Positions 1-8,368 of a DNA stretch of 46,574 nucleotides are shown in pieces; position 1 is the stretch's first letter, and each line of letters opens with the position of its first letter. Made by a program: the position numbers and the translations under genes. The stretch spans positions 1 through 46,574 of the forward strand of contig CALDLA010000087.1 of the NCBI GenBank assembly GCA_937898415.1. The letters are read 5' to 3'. The stretch is from an uncultured Prevotellaceae bacterium (GTDB lineage Bacteria > Bacteroidota > Bacteroidia > Bacteroidales > Bacteroidaceae). The notes beneath the pieces are model-generated. The model was not told the origin of the DNA. It made no database searches and saw only the letters and a program-made list of their open reading frames with translations.

Positions 1-50
1 TAGTCTTCATAAGTTGAATATAGAGCATTTAAAGTTGAACACGAATGAAT

Positions 51-917
51 TCAAAACGTAAAGTGTTTATCACCTGCCCAGTCGGTGTTGGCGGTGATGC
101 TGATGGAGGCGCTGGAAGAAGAGCCGCCTTCCGCGAAAAAGGCACCCGTGAGCCAGGAGATGTAGTTTTGTTCCATCGGCACGTCAAATTCGCGATGGTA
201 GAGTTCGCTGCCGTTGGCATCGAGGGCCGTGACCGTGAGGTGGATAGTCCCCTCGGTGTCGTGGAGGAAGGTGTAGAGGTCGAACTGCTTCTGTGAGCCA
301 TCGACATCGACCTTCACATCCTGCTTGCTGTTGACGCTGCCAAGGCCAGTGGCTGCATCAAAGGCACCGCTGCCGCCCGTGTAGTAGAAGCGCATCTTCT
401 TGACCTCGGAGGGGAAGTCGTCGGTGATGACCACCCGGCAGAGCGCCACGATGCGGTTGAGTGTGATCTGCTTGTCTATGGGTTCTTCGCCGATGGTGAT
501 ATTCTCGTTATAGAGGAACGTATCGGTGAAGCCATTGGCATTGGTGAACTTGATGGCGGTGGGGTCGGTCATCGTAGGATTGCCACTGCTGCTATGTCCC
601 ACCACCACGAGCTGATAGGTGCCTTCTTCGAGCTGGAAGCCTGTGGTACCGAAGTTGGCATCACCCGCCACCTGGTTGACTTGTTTCACCCGCGTACCCC
701 CCATATCATAGATAGCGTAGTTCAGGCGTGTGCATACCTCAGCCACAGGTACCGTGGCCCGGGTGAAAGACGAGAACGGTGTCCGTTCTATCTGGTTGAC
801 ACTGACCGTCAGATTTCCGACCATCTGACTTTCGACATCACTGTCAAATGACGGTTTCTCGCATGAGAAAAACGTGCATAGCAACAACAGCATGCACCAG
901 GAAATGATTTGTTTCAT
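51..917 (-). CDS. FimB/Mfa2-family fimbrial anchor lipoprotein
   Basis: A 288-residue exported lipoprotein. The N-terminus is a short basic start, a hydrophobic stretch and a lipobox FFSC with Cys19 as the probable lipidated residue. The body reads like the Mfa2/FimB family, which in Bacteroidales anchors or caps type V fimbriae at the outer membrane: a GTYQLVVVGHS strand, the NRIVALCRVVITDDFP block, and a YYTGGSGAFDAATGLGSV segment. I chose the ATG at 917 (MKQIIS), not the longer open frame back to 1049, because only this start gives a signal peptide and because the upstream gene ends at 928, leaving a 10-base gap. It is the second gene of a leftward operon behind a NusG-like regulator, so its expression probably depends on it. 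Other fimbrial genes would be expected beyond the left edge. The family call is by pattern recognition, not by search. Confidence 0.72.
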   Translation of the reverse strand: MKQIISWCMLLLLCTFFSCEKPSFDSDVESQMVGNLTVSVNQIERTPFSSFTRATVPVAEVCTRLNYAIYDMGGTRVKQVNQVAGDANFGTTGFQLEEGTYQLVVVGHSSSGNPTMTDPTAIKFTNANGFTDTFLYNENITIGEEPIDKQITLNRIVALCRVVITDDFPSEVKKMRFYYTGGSGAFDAATGLGSVNSKQDVKVDVDGSQKQFDLYTFLHDTEGTIHLTVTALDANGSELYHREFDVPMEQNYISWLTGAFFAEGGSSSSASISITANTDWAGDKHFTF

Positions 918-927
918 TATCATAGAT

Positions 928-2124
928 TTAAGGGTTAACGCGTTGACGAGCCCTTGCCTTGGGACCCAGGAACTTGCCTGCCTGACGCTTGGAGGCGGTG
1001 CCCACAAACTGGCAGAGATAGGGAGAGCCGGGCTTGTATTTCTGGACATAGGTCTTCGCCAGCTGGCGATACTGAGGTTCGCCGGTGGCTATGTAGAGGG
1101 CGATGTGGAGATAGGCGCGGGTGTCGGTCGCCGCCTTGCTCTCGCGGAGTTTGGCAATCTCGGCCAGTTCGCTGCGGACTTCCGCCGTGAATCGGCCGGT
1201 GCCCTCTTCGTCGGCCAGCAGATGGGCGCAGATGAGCATCAGTGCCAGGAAATGGCGCTTCATCGCCCCGTCGGGGAAGGGTGTGTCACATTTCGCGAAG
1301 AGCGACTGCAGGGCCTTGCGGTCCTCATGGTCGGTCACCTCCGTCCGCTTTCCGCCGACCCTGCGCTTGAAGATATCCAGCAGCTTCCGCTGGGCGGTGG
1401 CCACCAGCGTGGCATGCGCATTCTTGTCGACAGGGTCGAGATAGGTGACAAAGAGATTCTGGAACGTGACATTGAAGAGCGTCAGCTCCACCTGAAGTTC
1501 CACGATCCCCCCCCGCTTCCGTTTGACGTCGAGCAGTTTGTAGGTTGCATCCTTGATGTCGAAGGGCGTCCCGACGAGGGGAATCTTTTGGCCTTTCTCC
1601 ATCTCGCTCAGCAGGAGCGGCATGTCGAGACTTACCTGCTCATTCCCGCAGACCGTCTTCAGCGTTTCCATGTCGCGCTCGGAGATGCGCGACCGGTGTA
1701 CCCTGTCACTACGGAGGAAGAACGTCTTGTCGTCGTAGGTTCTGTTCCACTCGCGGAGCAGCGTCTCCAGCCGTTTCTCCTCGCCTTTGACAAACAGATA
1801 GCGGCGGAGGGCGGAACGCAACGAGAAATGCTCCTTTGACAAATCCAGTTCCTTGGGAGTCCCCAAGGTGGTATAGGGGACGAAAAGGCTGAAGGCGGCA
1901 TCGTGCCCCGACTCCTCTTCCGTCATATTGACCTCAGCCAGGCGATACTCTACCCGTCTGGGGTCCGTGGCAAGCAGGACAAACCACGGTTTGCCAGCCC
2001 GTCCATCAGGATTCTCTATGTTACTACTTGAATGCTGAATAGTCGTTAAGTTTACTTCAAGGTCTCCCCCAACGTCTTTCGACGTTCGGGTTAACTCATT
2101 TATCTTCAAATGGTTAGCCGACAA
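928..2124 (-). CDS. NusG/UpxY-like transcription antiterminator with helical C-terminal extension
   Basis: A protein of up to 398 residues. Residues ~45-130 look like a NusG N-terminal domain of the UpxY kind (KPWFVLLATDPRRVEYRL, then FSLFVPY, then RRYLFVKG). Residues ~170-235 resemble a KOW-like barrel (MEKGQKIPLVGTPFDIKD followed by a basic KRKRGG strand turn). The last ~150 residues are a predicted helical region rich in Lys, Arg, Ala and Leu that usual UpxY proteins (~170-190 residues) lack. UpxY proteins load on RNA polymerase to read through their own long operons; here the next gene is a fimbrial anchor. The start is uncertain: the frame stays open upstream to a stop at 2197-2199 and has no ATG before the conserved domain, so TTG at 2124 or TTG at 2109 are the best candidates. 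A -7 box lies at 2212-2219. Confidence 0.55.
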   Translation of the reverse strand: MSANHLKINELTRTSKDVGGDLEVNLTTIQHSSSNIENPDGRAGKPWFVLLATDPRRVEYRLAEVNMTEEESGHDAAFSLFVPYTTLGTPKELDLSKEHFSLRSALRRYLFVKGEEKRLETLLREWNRTYDDKTFFLRSDRVHRSRISERDMETLKTVCGNEQVSLDMPLLLSEMEKGQKIPLVGTPFDIKDATYKLLDVKRKRGGIVELQVELTLFNVTFQNLFVTYLDPVDKNAHATLVATAQRKLLDIFKRRVGGKRTEVTDHEDRKALQSLFAKCDTPFPDGAMKRHFLALMLICAHLLADEEGTGRFTAEVRSELAEIAKLRESKAATDTRAYLHIALYIATGEPQYRQLAKTYVQKYKPGSPYLCQFVGTASKRQAGKFLGPKARARQRVNP

Positions 2125-2211
2125 AACACTGCAAATCAGTTGACCGAAATTCGAGAAGAGCCACTGATGACCTTCTTTTCGGCTGTCCCTAACCTGTCAC
2201 TTTTTAGGCTG

Positions 2212-2219
2212 CAAAGGTA
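2212..2219 (-). promoter_or_regulatory. -7 promoter box for NusG-like/fimbrial operon
   Basis: The minus strand reads TACCTTTG, an exact TAnnTTTG match. It predicts a start of transcription near 2205 and a leader of about 80 bases before the TTG start at 2124, a region in which an UpxY-type factor could act. The four-copy decamer array lies about 50 bases further upstream. Confidence 0.6.
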
Positions 2220-2270
2220 CAACTTTTATCTGAATATACGAACAAAAAAAGGAGTTTTTTTTAAAGAAAC

Positions 2271-2310
2271 GGAAGTTAGGGGAAGTTAGGGGAAGTTAGG
2301 GGAAGTTAGA
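2271..2310. repeat. Decamer tandem repeat, four copies of GGAAGTTAGG
   Basis: Three exact copies (2271-2300) and a fourth ending in A (2301-2310). It begins two bases after the ABC transporter stop codon and sits upstream of the promoter of the NusG-like gene. Its core AAGTTAGGGG also occurs in the palindrome of the inverted pair near 5463. A 10-base period equals about one helical turn, so copy number could alter spacing without changing phase. Confidence 0.9.
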
Positions 2311-2312
2311 AG

Positions 2313-3950
2313 TCAAGTGATGCGGAGGACCTGGTCACAATAGTCGACGACGGCGGGACGATGGGTGATGAAGATGACGGTCTTCTGACGGTCGGAGAGG
2401 ACGTTCTGGAGGAGCTGACGCTCGGTGTCGGGGTCGAGGGCCGACGTGGCCTCGTCGAAGAGCATGACACTGCGGCCGCGAAGGAGGGCACGGGCAATGG
2501 CGATGCGCTGGGCCTGTCCCTCGCTGAGTCCGCCACCCGCCTCGGTACAGACGGTGTCGAGACCTTGGGGGAGGTCGGCAACAAAGCCGCCGCACACGAG
2601 ACGGAGGACCCGCCAGAGGTCATCGTCGGTGGCCGTAGGACAGCCCATGAGGAGGTTATCGCGGATGGTGCCGCTGAGCAGGGTGTTCCCCTGCGGCACA
2701 TAGACGAAGTTACAACGATGAAGGGGTGAGACGGACTGCGACTGCTGACCGCCATAGATCTCGACGGCGCCCTGCGTAGGACGGAGGAGCGCCAGGATGA
2801 GCCGGACGAGCGTGGTCTTGCCGGCACCGGTCTCACCAAGGATGGCCGTACAGGTACCGGGACGGAAATCGAAGGACAGGTTACTGAGGACAGGCGTCGT
2901 GTCGCCCTCATAGGAATAGGTGACACCACGGAGACGGACACCACAGGGCGAGGGCATCAAGATGCTCTCGCCTTGCTGTTCCTGGGGAGCCTCCTCCAAC
3001 TCCATGAGTCGCTCGGCGGCAGTAAAGACACTGACGAAGGCAGGGGCCAGACGGGTGAGGTCGCGGGCAGGACCCTGGATGCGATAGACCAACTGCAGGA
3101 AGGCCGTCATCTGACCGAAGGTGATGGTATGGGCACTGAGACGGACGGCCCCCCAGAAGAAGGCGACGAGGTAGCCCAAGGAAAAGCCGCCGTTGACGAA
3201 GAGGTTGGAGGCGATGGAGAACTTGGTGCGCTGACGGACATGCTGGCGGAGTTCGGTCTGCGTGTCACCCAGGCGGTCGACCATGCGGTCACCGGCCTCC
3301 AATGTCTTGATGAGCATGCGATGCTGGACGGTCTCCGTGAGCAGGCTCTGCACCTGACTGTCGCTGTTGCGGACACGACGGGTGTACTTACGCATCCGGG
3401 TCACATAGAAACGGCTGACGGCGATGAACAGGGGAAGGATGGCCACAGTGATGACGGCCAGCAGGGCATCCATGCGCAGGAGATAGAAAAAGGCACCGAA
3501 GAAGAGGGTGACGACGGAGAGGGTGTTGGGCAGCGTCTCGGTGATGAAGTTGACAACGGTCTGCACGTCCTGTTCTAGGCGGTTGATGATGTCGCCGCTG
3601 TGATAACGGTCCTTGCTGCGCCACTCAGCCCGCAACAGGCGGTCGAGCATCTGCTGCTGCATACGGTTCTGGGCCTTGACGCCCAGGATGTTCTTGATCC
3701 ACACCTTGGCGATGTTGAGCGCAAACTCCATGGCGATGATGAGGGCCATGAGCCCCACGCCCCAGTAGAGGGAGCCGGGGAGCGTGCCCGACGCCATGTC
3801 GATGGCCCGCTGCATGGCCCACACCATGAGCAGACTGCAGGCGACGCCCAACAGTCCTAACGAGGCATTGAAGGCCACCTGCCGGCGGTTGCCCCGCAGC
3901 ACGCGCCACAGCCAGCGCACAATCTGACGGATGTTATAACTACCTGACAT
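2313..3950 (-). CDS. ABC transporter, fused membrane and ATPase domains (exporter type)
   Basis: A 545-residue half-transporter. Residues ~20-300 form an ABC type-1 exporter membrane domain, with hydrophobic helices around 27-50, 60-80, 140-180 and 250-290. Residues ~340-545 form the nucleotide-binding domain: Walker A GETGAGKT (372-379), Q-loop YVPQGNTLLSG (~417-427), signature LSEGQ (475-479), Walker B VMLFDE (495-500) and switch histidine in ITHR (530). The signature has Glu where LSGGQ has the first Gly, a known variant class. It most likely works as a homodimer, since no second half-transporter is adjacent. The substrate cannot be read from the sequence. It overlaps the upstream nadK by 11 bases, so the two are cotranscribed. 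Confidence 0.88.
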   Translation of the reverse strand: MSGSYNIRQIVRWLWRVLRGNRRQVAFNASLGLLGVACSLLMVWAMQRAIDMASGTLPGSLYWGVGLMALIIAMEFALNIAKVWIKNILGVKAQNRMQQQMLDRLLRAEWRSKDRYHSGDIINRLEQDVQTVVNFITETLPNTLSVVTLFFGAFFYLLRMDALLAVITVAILPLFIAVSRFYVTRMRKYTRRVRNSDSQVQSLLTETVQHRMLIKTLEAGDRMVDRLGDTQTELRQHVRQRTKFSIASNLFVNGGFSLGYLVAFFWGAVRLSAHTITFGQMTAFLQLVYRIQGPARDLTRLAPAFVSVFTAAERLMELEEAPQEQQGESILMPSPCGVRLRGVTYSYEGDTTPVLSNLSFDFRPGTCTAILGETGAGKTTLVRLILALLRPTQGAVEIYGGQQSQSVSPLHRCNFVYVPQGNTLLSGTIRDNLLMGCPTATDDDLWRVLRLVCGGFVADLPQGLDTVCTEAGGGLSEGQAQRIAIARALLRGRSVMLFDEATSALDPDTERQLLQNVLSDRQKTVIFITHRPAVVDYCDQVLRIT

Positions 3951-4815
3951 CGGCGCCCCACATCATTTTTTCACGAAGGGTAGAGAAATACTGCTTACCA
4001 CTGCGCTTGACGACCTGTACATTATAAGGAGCACGACGGAGGGTGATGCGCGTGCCCTCGGCACACTTCTCAGAACGACCATCGACGGCCACGAGGAAAG
4101 AGTGGCTGCGGCTCTCAACATCGAGGGTCACGACAGCCGAGTCGGGGATGACGATGGGACGGATATTGAGCGAATGAGGAGCCACCGCCGTCATGACCAG
4201 CACCCCGGTACCCGGGACGATGATGGGTCCGCCATTGGACAGGGAGTAGGCGGTAGAGCCGGTGGGGGTGGAGACGATGAGTCCGTCTGCCTGGTAGGTA
4301 GTGAGGTACTCACCGTTGATGGACGTGCGGATGCTAATCATCGAGGCGGTGTCGCGCTTGAGAATGGCCACATCGTTGAGGGCCGACCCTGACAGTTCGT
4401 CGGACAGGGCCACCTGAATGACCGCCCGACTCTCAACGGCATAGTCATCCTCATGGAGGGCATGGAGGCAGGACTCGATGTCCTGAGGGGCGATATCGGC
4501 CAGGAACCCGAGACGCCCCATGTTGACACCCAGGATGGGGATGTTGCGACTGCCCACCCGGGCTGCCGTCTTGAGGAACGTGCCGTCGCCTCCCATGGAG
4601 ATGGCGAAGTCGGCCTCGAAGTCGTCGCCACTGAAGACACGGGCAGCCGGCACGTCCAACAGCCGGTCGTTGCGGAGGTAGTCGAAATACTCCTGATCGA
4701 CCGACAGCACTGCTCCCCACTCACTGAGACAAGAGAGCACTTCCTGGATGGCTGCCGACTTCTTAGTCTGGTAGATATTGCCGAAAAGGGCGAACTTTAG
4801 CTTGCGTTGTGACAT
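3940..4815 (-). CDS. nadK: NAD kinase
   Basis: A 291-residue cytoplasmic enzyme that phosphorylates NAD to NADP, the cell's route to NADPH cofactor. The family hallmark GGDGTFL is at residues 75-81, followed by ILGVNMGRLGFLADI (~94-108) and the nucleotide-binding segment YQADGLIVSTPTGSTAYSLS. Length is normal for bacterial NadK. The ATG at 4815 follows a short leader from the -7 box at 4866-4873. The stop overlaps the start of the ABC exporter gene, so the two form an operon, with no evident functional tie. The gene is divergent from the DJ-1/ispD/recG cluster, and the two promoters almost touch. Confidence 0.95.
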   Translation of the reverse strand: MSQRKLKFALFGNIYQTKKSAAIQEVLSCLSEWGAVLSVDQEYFDYLRNDRLLDVPAARVFSGDDFEADFAISMGGDGTFLKTAARVGSRNIPILGVNMGRLGFLADIAPQDIESCLHALHEDDYAVESRAVIQVALSDELSGSALNDVAILKRDTASMISIRTSINGEYLTTYQADGLIVSTPTGSTAYSLSNGGPIIVPGTGVLVMTAVAPHSLNIRPIVIPDSAVVTLDVESRSHSFLVAVDGRSEKCAEGTRITLRRAPYNVQVVKRSGKQYFSTLREKMMWGADVR

Positions 4816-4854
4816 TTTTTTCCCTTGTTATGCCGTTATTTGACAGAAAATTCG

Positions 4855-4862
4855 TAAATTTG
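4855..4862 (+). promoter_or_regulatory. -7 promoter box for DJ-1/ispD/recG cluster
   Basis: TAAATTTG, an exact TAnnTTTG match 40 bases before the ATG at 4903. It lies three bases from the opposite-facing box at 4866-4873, so RNA polymerase cannot occupy both at once. Confidence 0.65.
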
Positions 4863-4865
4863 CTG

Positions 4866-4873
4866 CAAAATTA
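4866..4873 (-). promoter_or_regulatory. -7 promoter box for nadK
   Basis: The minus strand reads TAATTTTG, an exact TAnnTTTG match. The predicted transcript starts near 4859 and gives nadK a leader of about 43 bases. Confidence 0.6.
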
Positions 4874-4902
4874 ATGATTTTCCACGAAAACAAGAAGAGA
4901 TT

Positions 4903-5475
4903 ATGGCAAAAGTTTATGTATTCTTGGCTGACGGCTTCGAGGATGTCGAGGCCCTCATCCCCATTGACGTGCTGCGCCGAGGTGGCGTAGAAGTAGTAAC
5001 CGTAAGCACCACGGAGTTTCCGTTGGTGGAGTCGGCCCACGGCGTGAACATCGAGGCCGACCTGCAGTTTGAGCAGTGCGACTTCGCGGATGCCGACCTG
5101 CTGATGTTGCCCGGCGGCATGCCCGGTGCCAGCAACCTGTTTGCCCACGAAGGCGTCTGCAAGGCCGTCTGTGACCAGATAGCCGCAGGCAAGAAGGTGA
5201 GTGCCATCTGTGCCGCCCCGGCTGTGGTCCTGGCTCCACTGGGACTGTTAGAGGGCAAACGTGCCACCTGCTATCCGGGCTTTGAGCAGGCCTTGGAGGG
5301 TGCTACATACACAGGGGACCTGGTGACCGTCGATGGTAACATCACCACCGCCGAGGGTCCTGCTGCCGCCTTCCCCTACGCCTATGAGCTGCTGAGTCAG
5401 TTGGTGAGCAAGGAGGTGAGTGACCAGATAGCCGAGGGCATGCGGTATAAGCATCTGATGAACCCCCTAAGTTAG
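4903..5475 (+). CDS. DJ-1/PfpI (YajL-type) family protein
   Basis: A 190-residue protein with the DJ-1/ThiJ fold signature: early acidic residue Glu16 in FEDVEALIP, the LLMLPGGMPGA loop, and the nucleophile Cys103 in SAICAAP. Known relatives act as oxidative-stress chaperones or in glyoxal and protein deglycation, the latter being disputed; the exact role here is not readable. The last codons (Asn-Pro-Leu-Ser-stop) lie inside the palindrome of the repeat at 5463-5493, so the C-terminal tail was supplied by a repeat element. It is the first gene of a rightward cluster with ispD and recG; the 31-base gap to ispD is made of the same element. Confidence 0.9.
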   Translation: MAKVYVFLADGFEDVEALIPIDVLRRGGVEVVTVSTTEFPLVESAHGVNIEADLQFEQCDFADADLLMLPGGMPGASNLFAHEGVCKAVCDQIAAGKKVSAICAAPAVVLAPLGLLEGKRATCYPGFEQALEGATYTGDLVTVDGNITTAEGPAAAFPYAYELLSQLVSKEVSDQIAEGMRYKHLMNPLS

Positions 5476-5568
5476 GGGGCAGGGGGTCTGAACAGACGCT
5501 AATGACATGGAGAATGATCGAATGAACGGGGGAGCTGGTTCAGACCCCCAACCCCCTAACTTAGGGGG
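5463..5568. repeat. REPIN-like inverted pair of 31-bp repeats
   Basis: Copy 1 (5463-5493) and inverted copy 2 (5538-5568) match at 29 of 31 positions. Each is a hairpin (CCCCCTAA-G-TTAGGGGG) with a directional tail ending TCTGAAC; the tails face each other across 44 bases. This hairpin-tail/tail-hairpin layout is that of REP doublets (REPINs), which are mobilised by RAYT transposases in other bacteria; no RAYT gene is in the window. The element contains the stop codon of the DJ-1 gene and the start codons of ispD. Confidence 0.85.
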
Positions 5569-6226
5569 CTCGCAATATGTAATCATCGTGGCAGGCGGAA
5601 AAGGTCTGCGGATGGGAACGGAGATTCCGAAGCAGTTCCTGCCGATAGGCGGACGGCCGGTGCTGATGCGGACGCTGGAGCGGTTCAGGGAATACTCCCC
5701 TACCCTGCAGATGATCCTGGTGCTGCCCAAGGCCCAACAGGCTTATTGGCAGGAGCTCTGTAAGCAGTACCGCTTTGACGTGGAATATTTGCTGGCCGAC
5801 GGCGGCGAGACACGTTTCCACTCCGTACAGCACGGCTTGGCGCTGATTCCCGACGATGCCGAGGGGGTGGTGGGCGTACATGACGGTGTGCGCCCGTTCC
5901 CCAGTATCGACGTCATCCGCCGCTGCTACGAGACAGCCCGCACACAGAAAGCCGTAGTGCCCGTCATCCCCGTCGTAGAAACCTTGCGACACATCACCGA
6001 AGGGACTAAACCCCGCGGTGACTACCGGCTGGTGCAGACGCCGCAGACGTTTGACATCCAACTGCTGAAAGCCGCCAACCGCCAGCCTTATAACGACGGC
6101 TTCACTGATGATGCCAGTGTGGTCGAAGCTTCCGGCTTCGACATCACCCTCGTCGAAGGCAACCGCGAGAACATCAAGATCACCACACCCTACGACCTCA
6201 AGATAGCCGAAATACTGGTTTCATGA
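5507..6226 (+). CDS. ispD: 2-C-methyl-D-erythritol 4-phosphate cytidylyltransferase
   Basis: IspD couples MEP to CTP in the non-mevalonate isoprenoid pathway; dxs, the first enzyme of the same pathway, is at 29757. The CTP loop YVIIVAGGKGLRMG is at residues ~24-37, followed by PKQFLPIGGRPVL, VHDGVRPF and the late GFTDDASVVE block, all typical. The core would start at about residue 23; the first ~21 residues (MENDRMNGG... PQPPNLGG) are encoded by the inverted repeat element and are rich in Gly, Pro and Asn. The only ATGs ahead of the core are 5507 and 5522, both inside the element, and no start codon exists at the normal N-terminus, so the extension must be translated. The stop overlaps the recG start (ATGA). 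Confidence 0.93.
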   Translation: MENDRMNGGAGSDPQPPNLGGSQYVIIVAGGKGLRMGTEIPKQFLPIGGRPVLMRTLERFREYSPTLQMILVLPKAQQAYWQELCKQYRFDVEYLLADGGETRFHSVQHGLALIPDDAEGVVGVHDGVRPFPSIDVIRRCYETARTQKAVVPVIPVVETLRHITEGTKPRGDYRLVQTPQTFDIQLLKAANRQPYNDGFTDDASVVEASGFDITLVEGNRENIKITTPYDLKIAEILVS

Positions 6227-8319
6227 ACATTCTGCAGCAGGACATACAATACCTGGCGGGCGTGGGTCCACAGCGCAAGAAGATGCTCAGGGAGGAACTG
6301 GGCATCGAGACGTTCGGTGACCTGCTGGAATGCTATCCTTACAAATACGTCGACCGCTCGAAGGTGTACAGCATCCGTGAGCTGACGGGCGACATGCCGT
6401 TTGTGCAGGTGGTAGGGCGCATCCTGAGCTTCGAGAAGTTTGAGATGGGACCACGGAAGTTGCGCGTCGTCGCCCACTTCACTGACGGCACAGGCATCAT
6501 GGACCTGGTATGGTTCAACTACGGCAAGACGGCGATGACGAAATACAAGATCGGTACGGAATACGTGGTCTTCGGCAAGCCCACCGTCTTCAACAACCGC
6601 ATACAGATTAGTCATCCGGACATGGACGAGGCATCGAAGGTGGACACCTCTGCCATGAGTATGCAGCCTTATTATAACACGACGGAGAAGATGAAGAAAA
6701 TGGGGCTGAACTCACGGGCTATGGAACGGCTGACCAAGACGCTGCTGGAGTCACTGAAGGAGCCCCTCAGCGAGACGCTGCCCGACTTCATCACCCAGCG
6801 ACGACACCTGATGAACCGTGACCAGGCCCTACGGACGCTGCACTACCCCCAGAACGCGAAGGAACTGGAACGGGCTCGCGTCAGGATGAAGTTCGAGGAG
6901 CTCTTCTACGTCCAGCTTAATATATTAAGGTACGCGAGCGACCAGCGCCGCAAATACCGCGGATATGTGTTCCAGCATGTCGGCGACATCTTCAATGACT
7001 TCTATCATAACCACCTGCCCTTCTCACTGACGGAAGCCCAGAAGCGCGTCATCCGCGAGATACGCAAGGACATGGGCTCAGGGCGACAGATGAACCGACT
7101 GCTGCAGGGCGACGTGGGTTCGGGGAAGACGCTGGTAGCCCTGATGTCGATGCTGATAGCCCTGGACAACGGCTACCAGGCCTGTATCATGGCCCCCACG
7201 GAGATTCTGGCCGAACAGCACCTGCAGACCATCATGCAGCTGCTTGGCGACATGCCCGTCAGGGTGGCCCTGCTGACAGGCATCGTGAAAGGCCGAAGGC
7301 GCAAGGAAGTGTTAGAGGGACTGATGGACGGTACCATCCATATCCTCGTAGGCACCCACGCCGTCATCGAGGAGACCGTGCAGTTTGCCCGGTTGGGGTT
7401 TGCCGTCGTCGACGAGCAGCACCGCTTCGGGGTGGCCCAGCGTGCCAAGTTATGGAACAAGAGTCAGAACCCGCCCCACGTGCTGGTGATGACGGCCACG
7501 CCCATCCCGAGGACCTTGGCGATGACACTGTATGGCGACTTGGACGTCAGCGTGATAGACGAGCTGCCGCCAGGACGTAAGCCCGTGGTCACGCAGCATT
7601 ATTTTGACACGCGCATCACCTCGCTCTACAACGGTATCCGCAAACAGATACAGCAGGGCCGACAGGCCTACATCGTCTTCCCCCTGATAGAAGAGAGCGA
7701 GAAGATAGACCTGAAGAACCTGGAGCAGGGCTACGAAGTGCTGTGCCAGGCCTTCCCGGAATTCCGGCTGAGCAAGGTACACGGCAAGATGAAACCCGCC
7801 GACAAGGAGGAGGAGATGCAGCGGTTTGTGAGGGGCGAGACGCAGATGCTGGTAGCCACGACGGTGATAGAAGTGGGCGTCAACGTGCCCAATGCCTCGG
7901 TTATGGTCATCATGGAGGCCCAGCGCTTCGGACTGAGTCAGCTGCACCAGCTACGAGGACGCGTTGGCCGTGGGGCCGACCAGTCGTACTGTCTGCTGGT
8001 GACGCCCTACCAACTGTCGGAGGACACGAGGAAGCGCATCGACATCATGTGTGACACGAACGACGGGTTCCGCATAGCCGAGGCCGACCTCAAACTGCGC
8101 GGACCGGGCGACTTAGAGGGGACACAGCAGAGCGGCATGGCCTTCGACCTGAAGATTGCCGACATTGCCCGCGACGGACAGCTGGTGCAGATGGCCCGCG
8201 ACGAGGCGCAGGAAATCATCGACGACGACCCGACCTGCACCTCAGACCAATACCGGATGCTGTGGAACCGACTGCGCGAACTACGTAAAACAAATATTAA
8301 TTGGGCGGCCATCTCATAG
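6223..8319 (+). CDS. recG: ATP-dependent DNA helicase RecG
   Basis: A 698-residue superfamily 2 helicase that remodels stalled replication forks and branched DNA. An N-terminal helix-hairpin-like segment (QYLAGVGPQRKKML) leads into the OB-like wedge domain (~60-130). Motif I is GDVGSGKT (296-303), motif II DEQH (397-400), motif III VMTATPIPRTLAMT (~422-435), and the C-terminal QLRGRVGRG arginine motif VI is present, along with the RecG-specific end domain. Length is typical of the family. It starts on the ATGA overlap with ispD, so translation is coupled. No terminator is visible after the stop; the next promoter is 70 bases on. Confidence 0.96.
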   Translation: MNILQQDIQYLAGVGPQRKKMLREELGIETFGDLLECYPYKYVDRSKVYSIRELTGDMPFVQVVGRILSFEKFEMGPRKLRVVAHFTDGTGIMDLVWFNYGKTAMTKYKIGTEYVVFGKPTVFNNRIQISHPDMDEASKVDTSAMSMQPYYNTTEKMKKMGLNSRAMERLTKTLLESLKEPLSETLPDFITQRRHLMNRDQALRTLHYPQNAKELERARVRMKFEELFYVQLNILRYASDQRRKYRGYVFQHVGDIFNDFYHNHLPFSLTEAQKRVIREIRKDMGSGRQMNRLLQGDVGSGKTLVALMSMLIALDNGYQACIMAPTEILAEQHLQTIMQLLGDMPVRVALLTGIVKGRRRKEVLEGLMDGTIHILVGTHAVIEETVQFARLGFAVVDEQHRFGVAQRAKLWNKSQNPPHVLVMTATPIPRTLAMTLYGDLDVSVIDELPPGRKPVVTQHYFDTRITSLYNGIRKQIQQGRQAYIVFPLIEESEKIDLKNLEQGYEVLCQAFPEFRLSKVHGKMKPADKEEEMQRFVRGETQMLVATTVIEVGVNVPNASVMVIMEAQRFGLSQLHQLRGRVGRGADQSYCLLVTPYQLSEDTRKRIDIMCDTNDGFRIAEADLKLRGPGDLEGTQQSGMAFDLKIADIARDGQLVQMARDEAQEIIDDDPTCTSDQYRMLWNRLRELRKTNINWAAIS

Positions 8320-8368
8320 ATAAAGTGTTAAAAGACACCAAAACTTTGTTAACGAATACACGTAAGTG

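Noticed and set aside
475..500. Stop or frameshift in the fimbrial lipoprotein suggested by its truncated-looking length
   Set aside because: The frame is open from signal peptide to stop and covers the conserved blocks; it is simply a short member.
874..1839. Long open frame antisense to the NusG-like gene (321 codons)
   Set aside because: It mirrors the codon structure of the real gene on the other strand, has no recognisable domain, no promoter and no start context.
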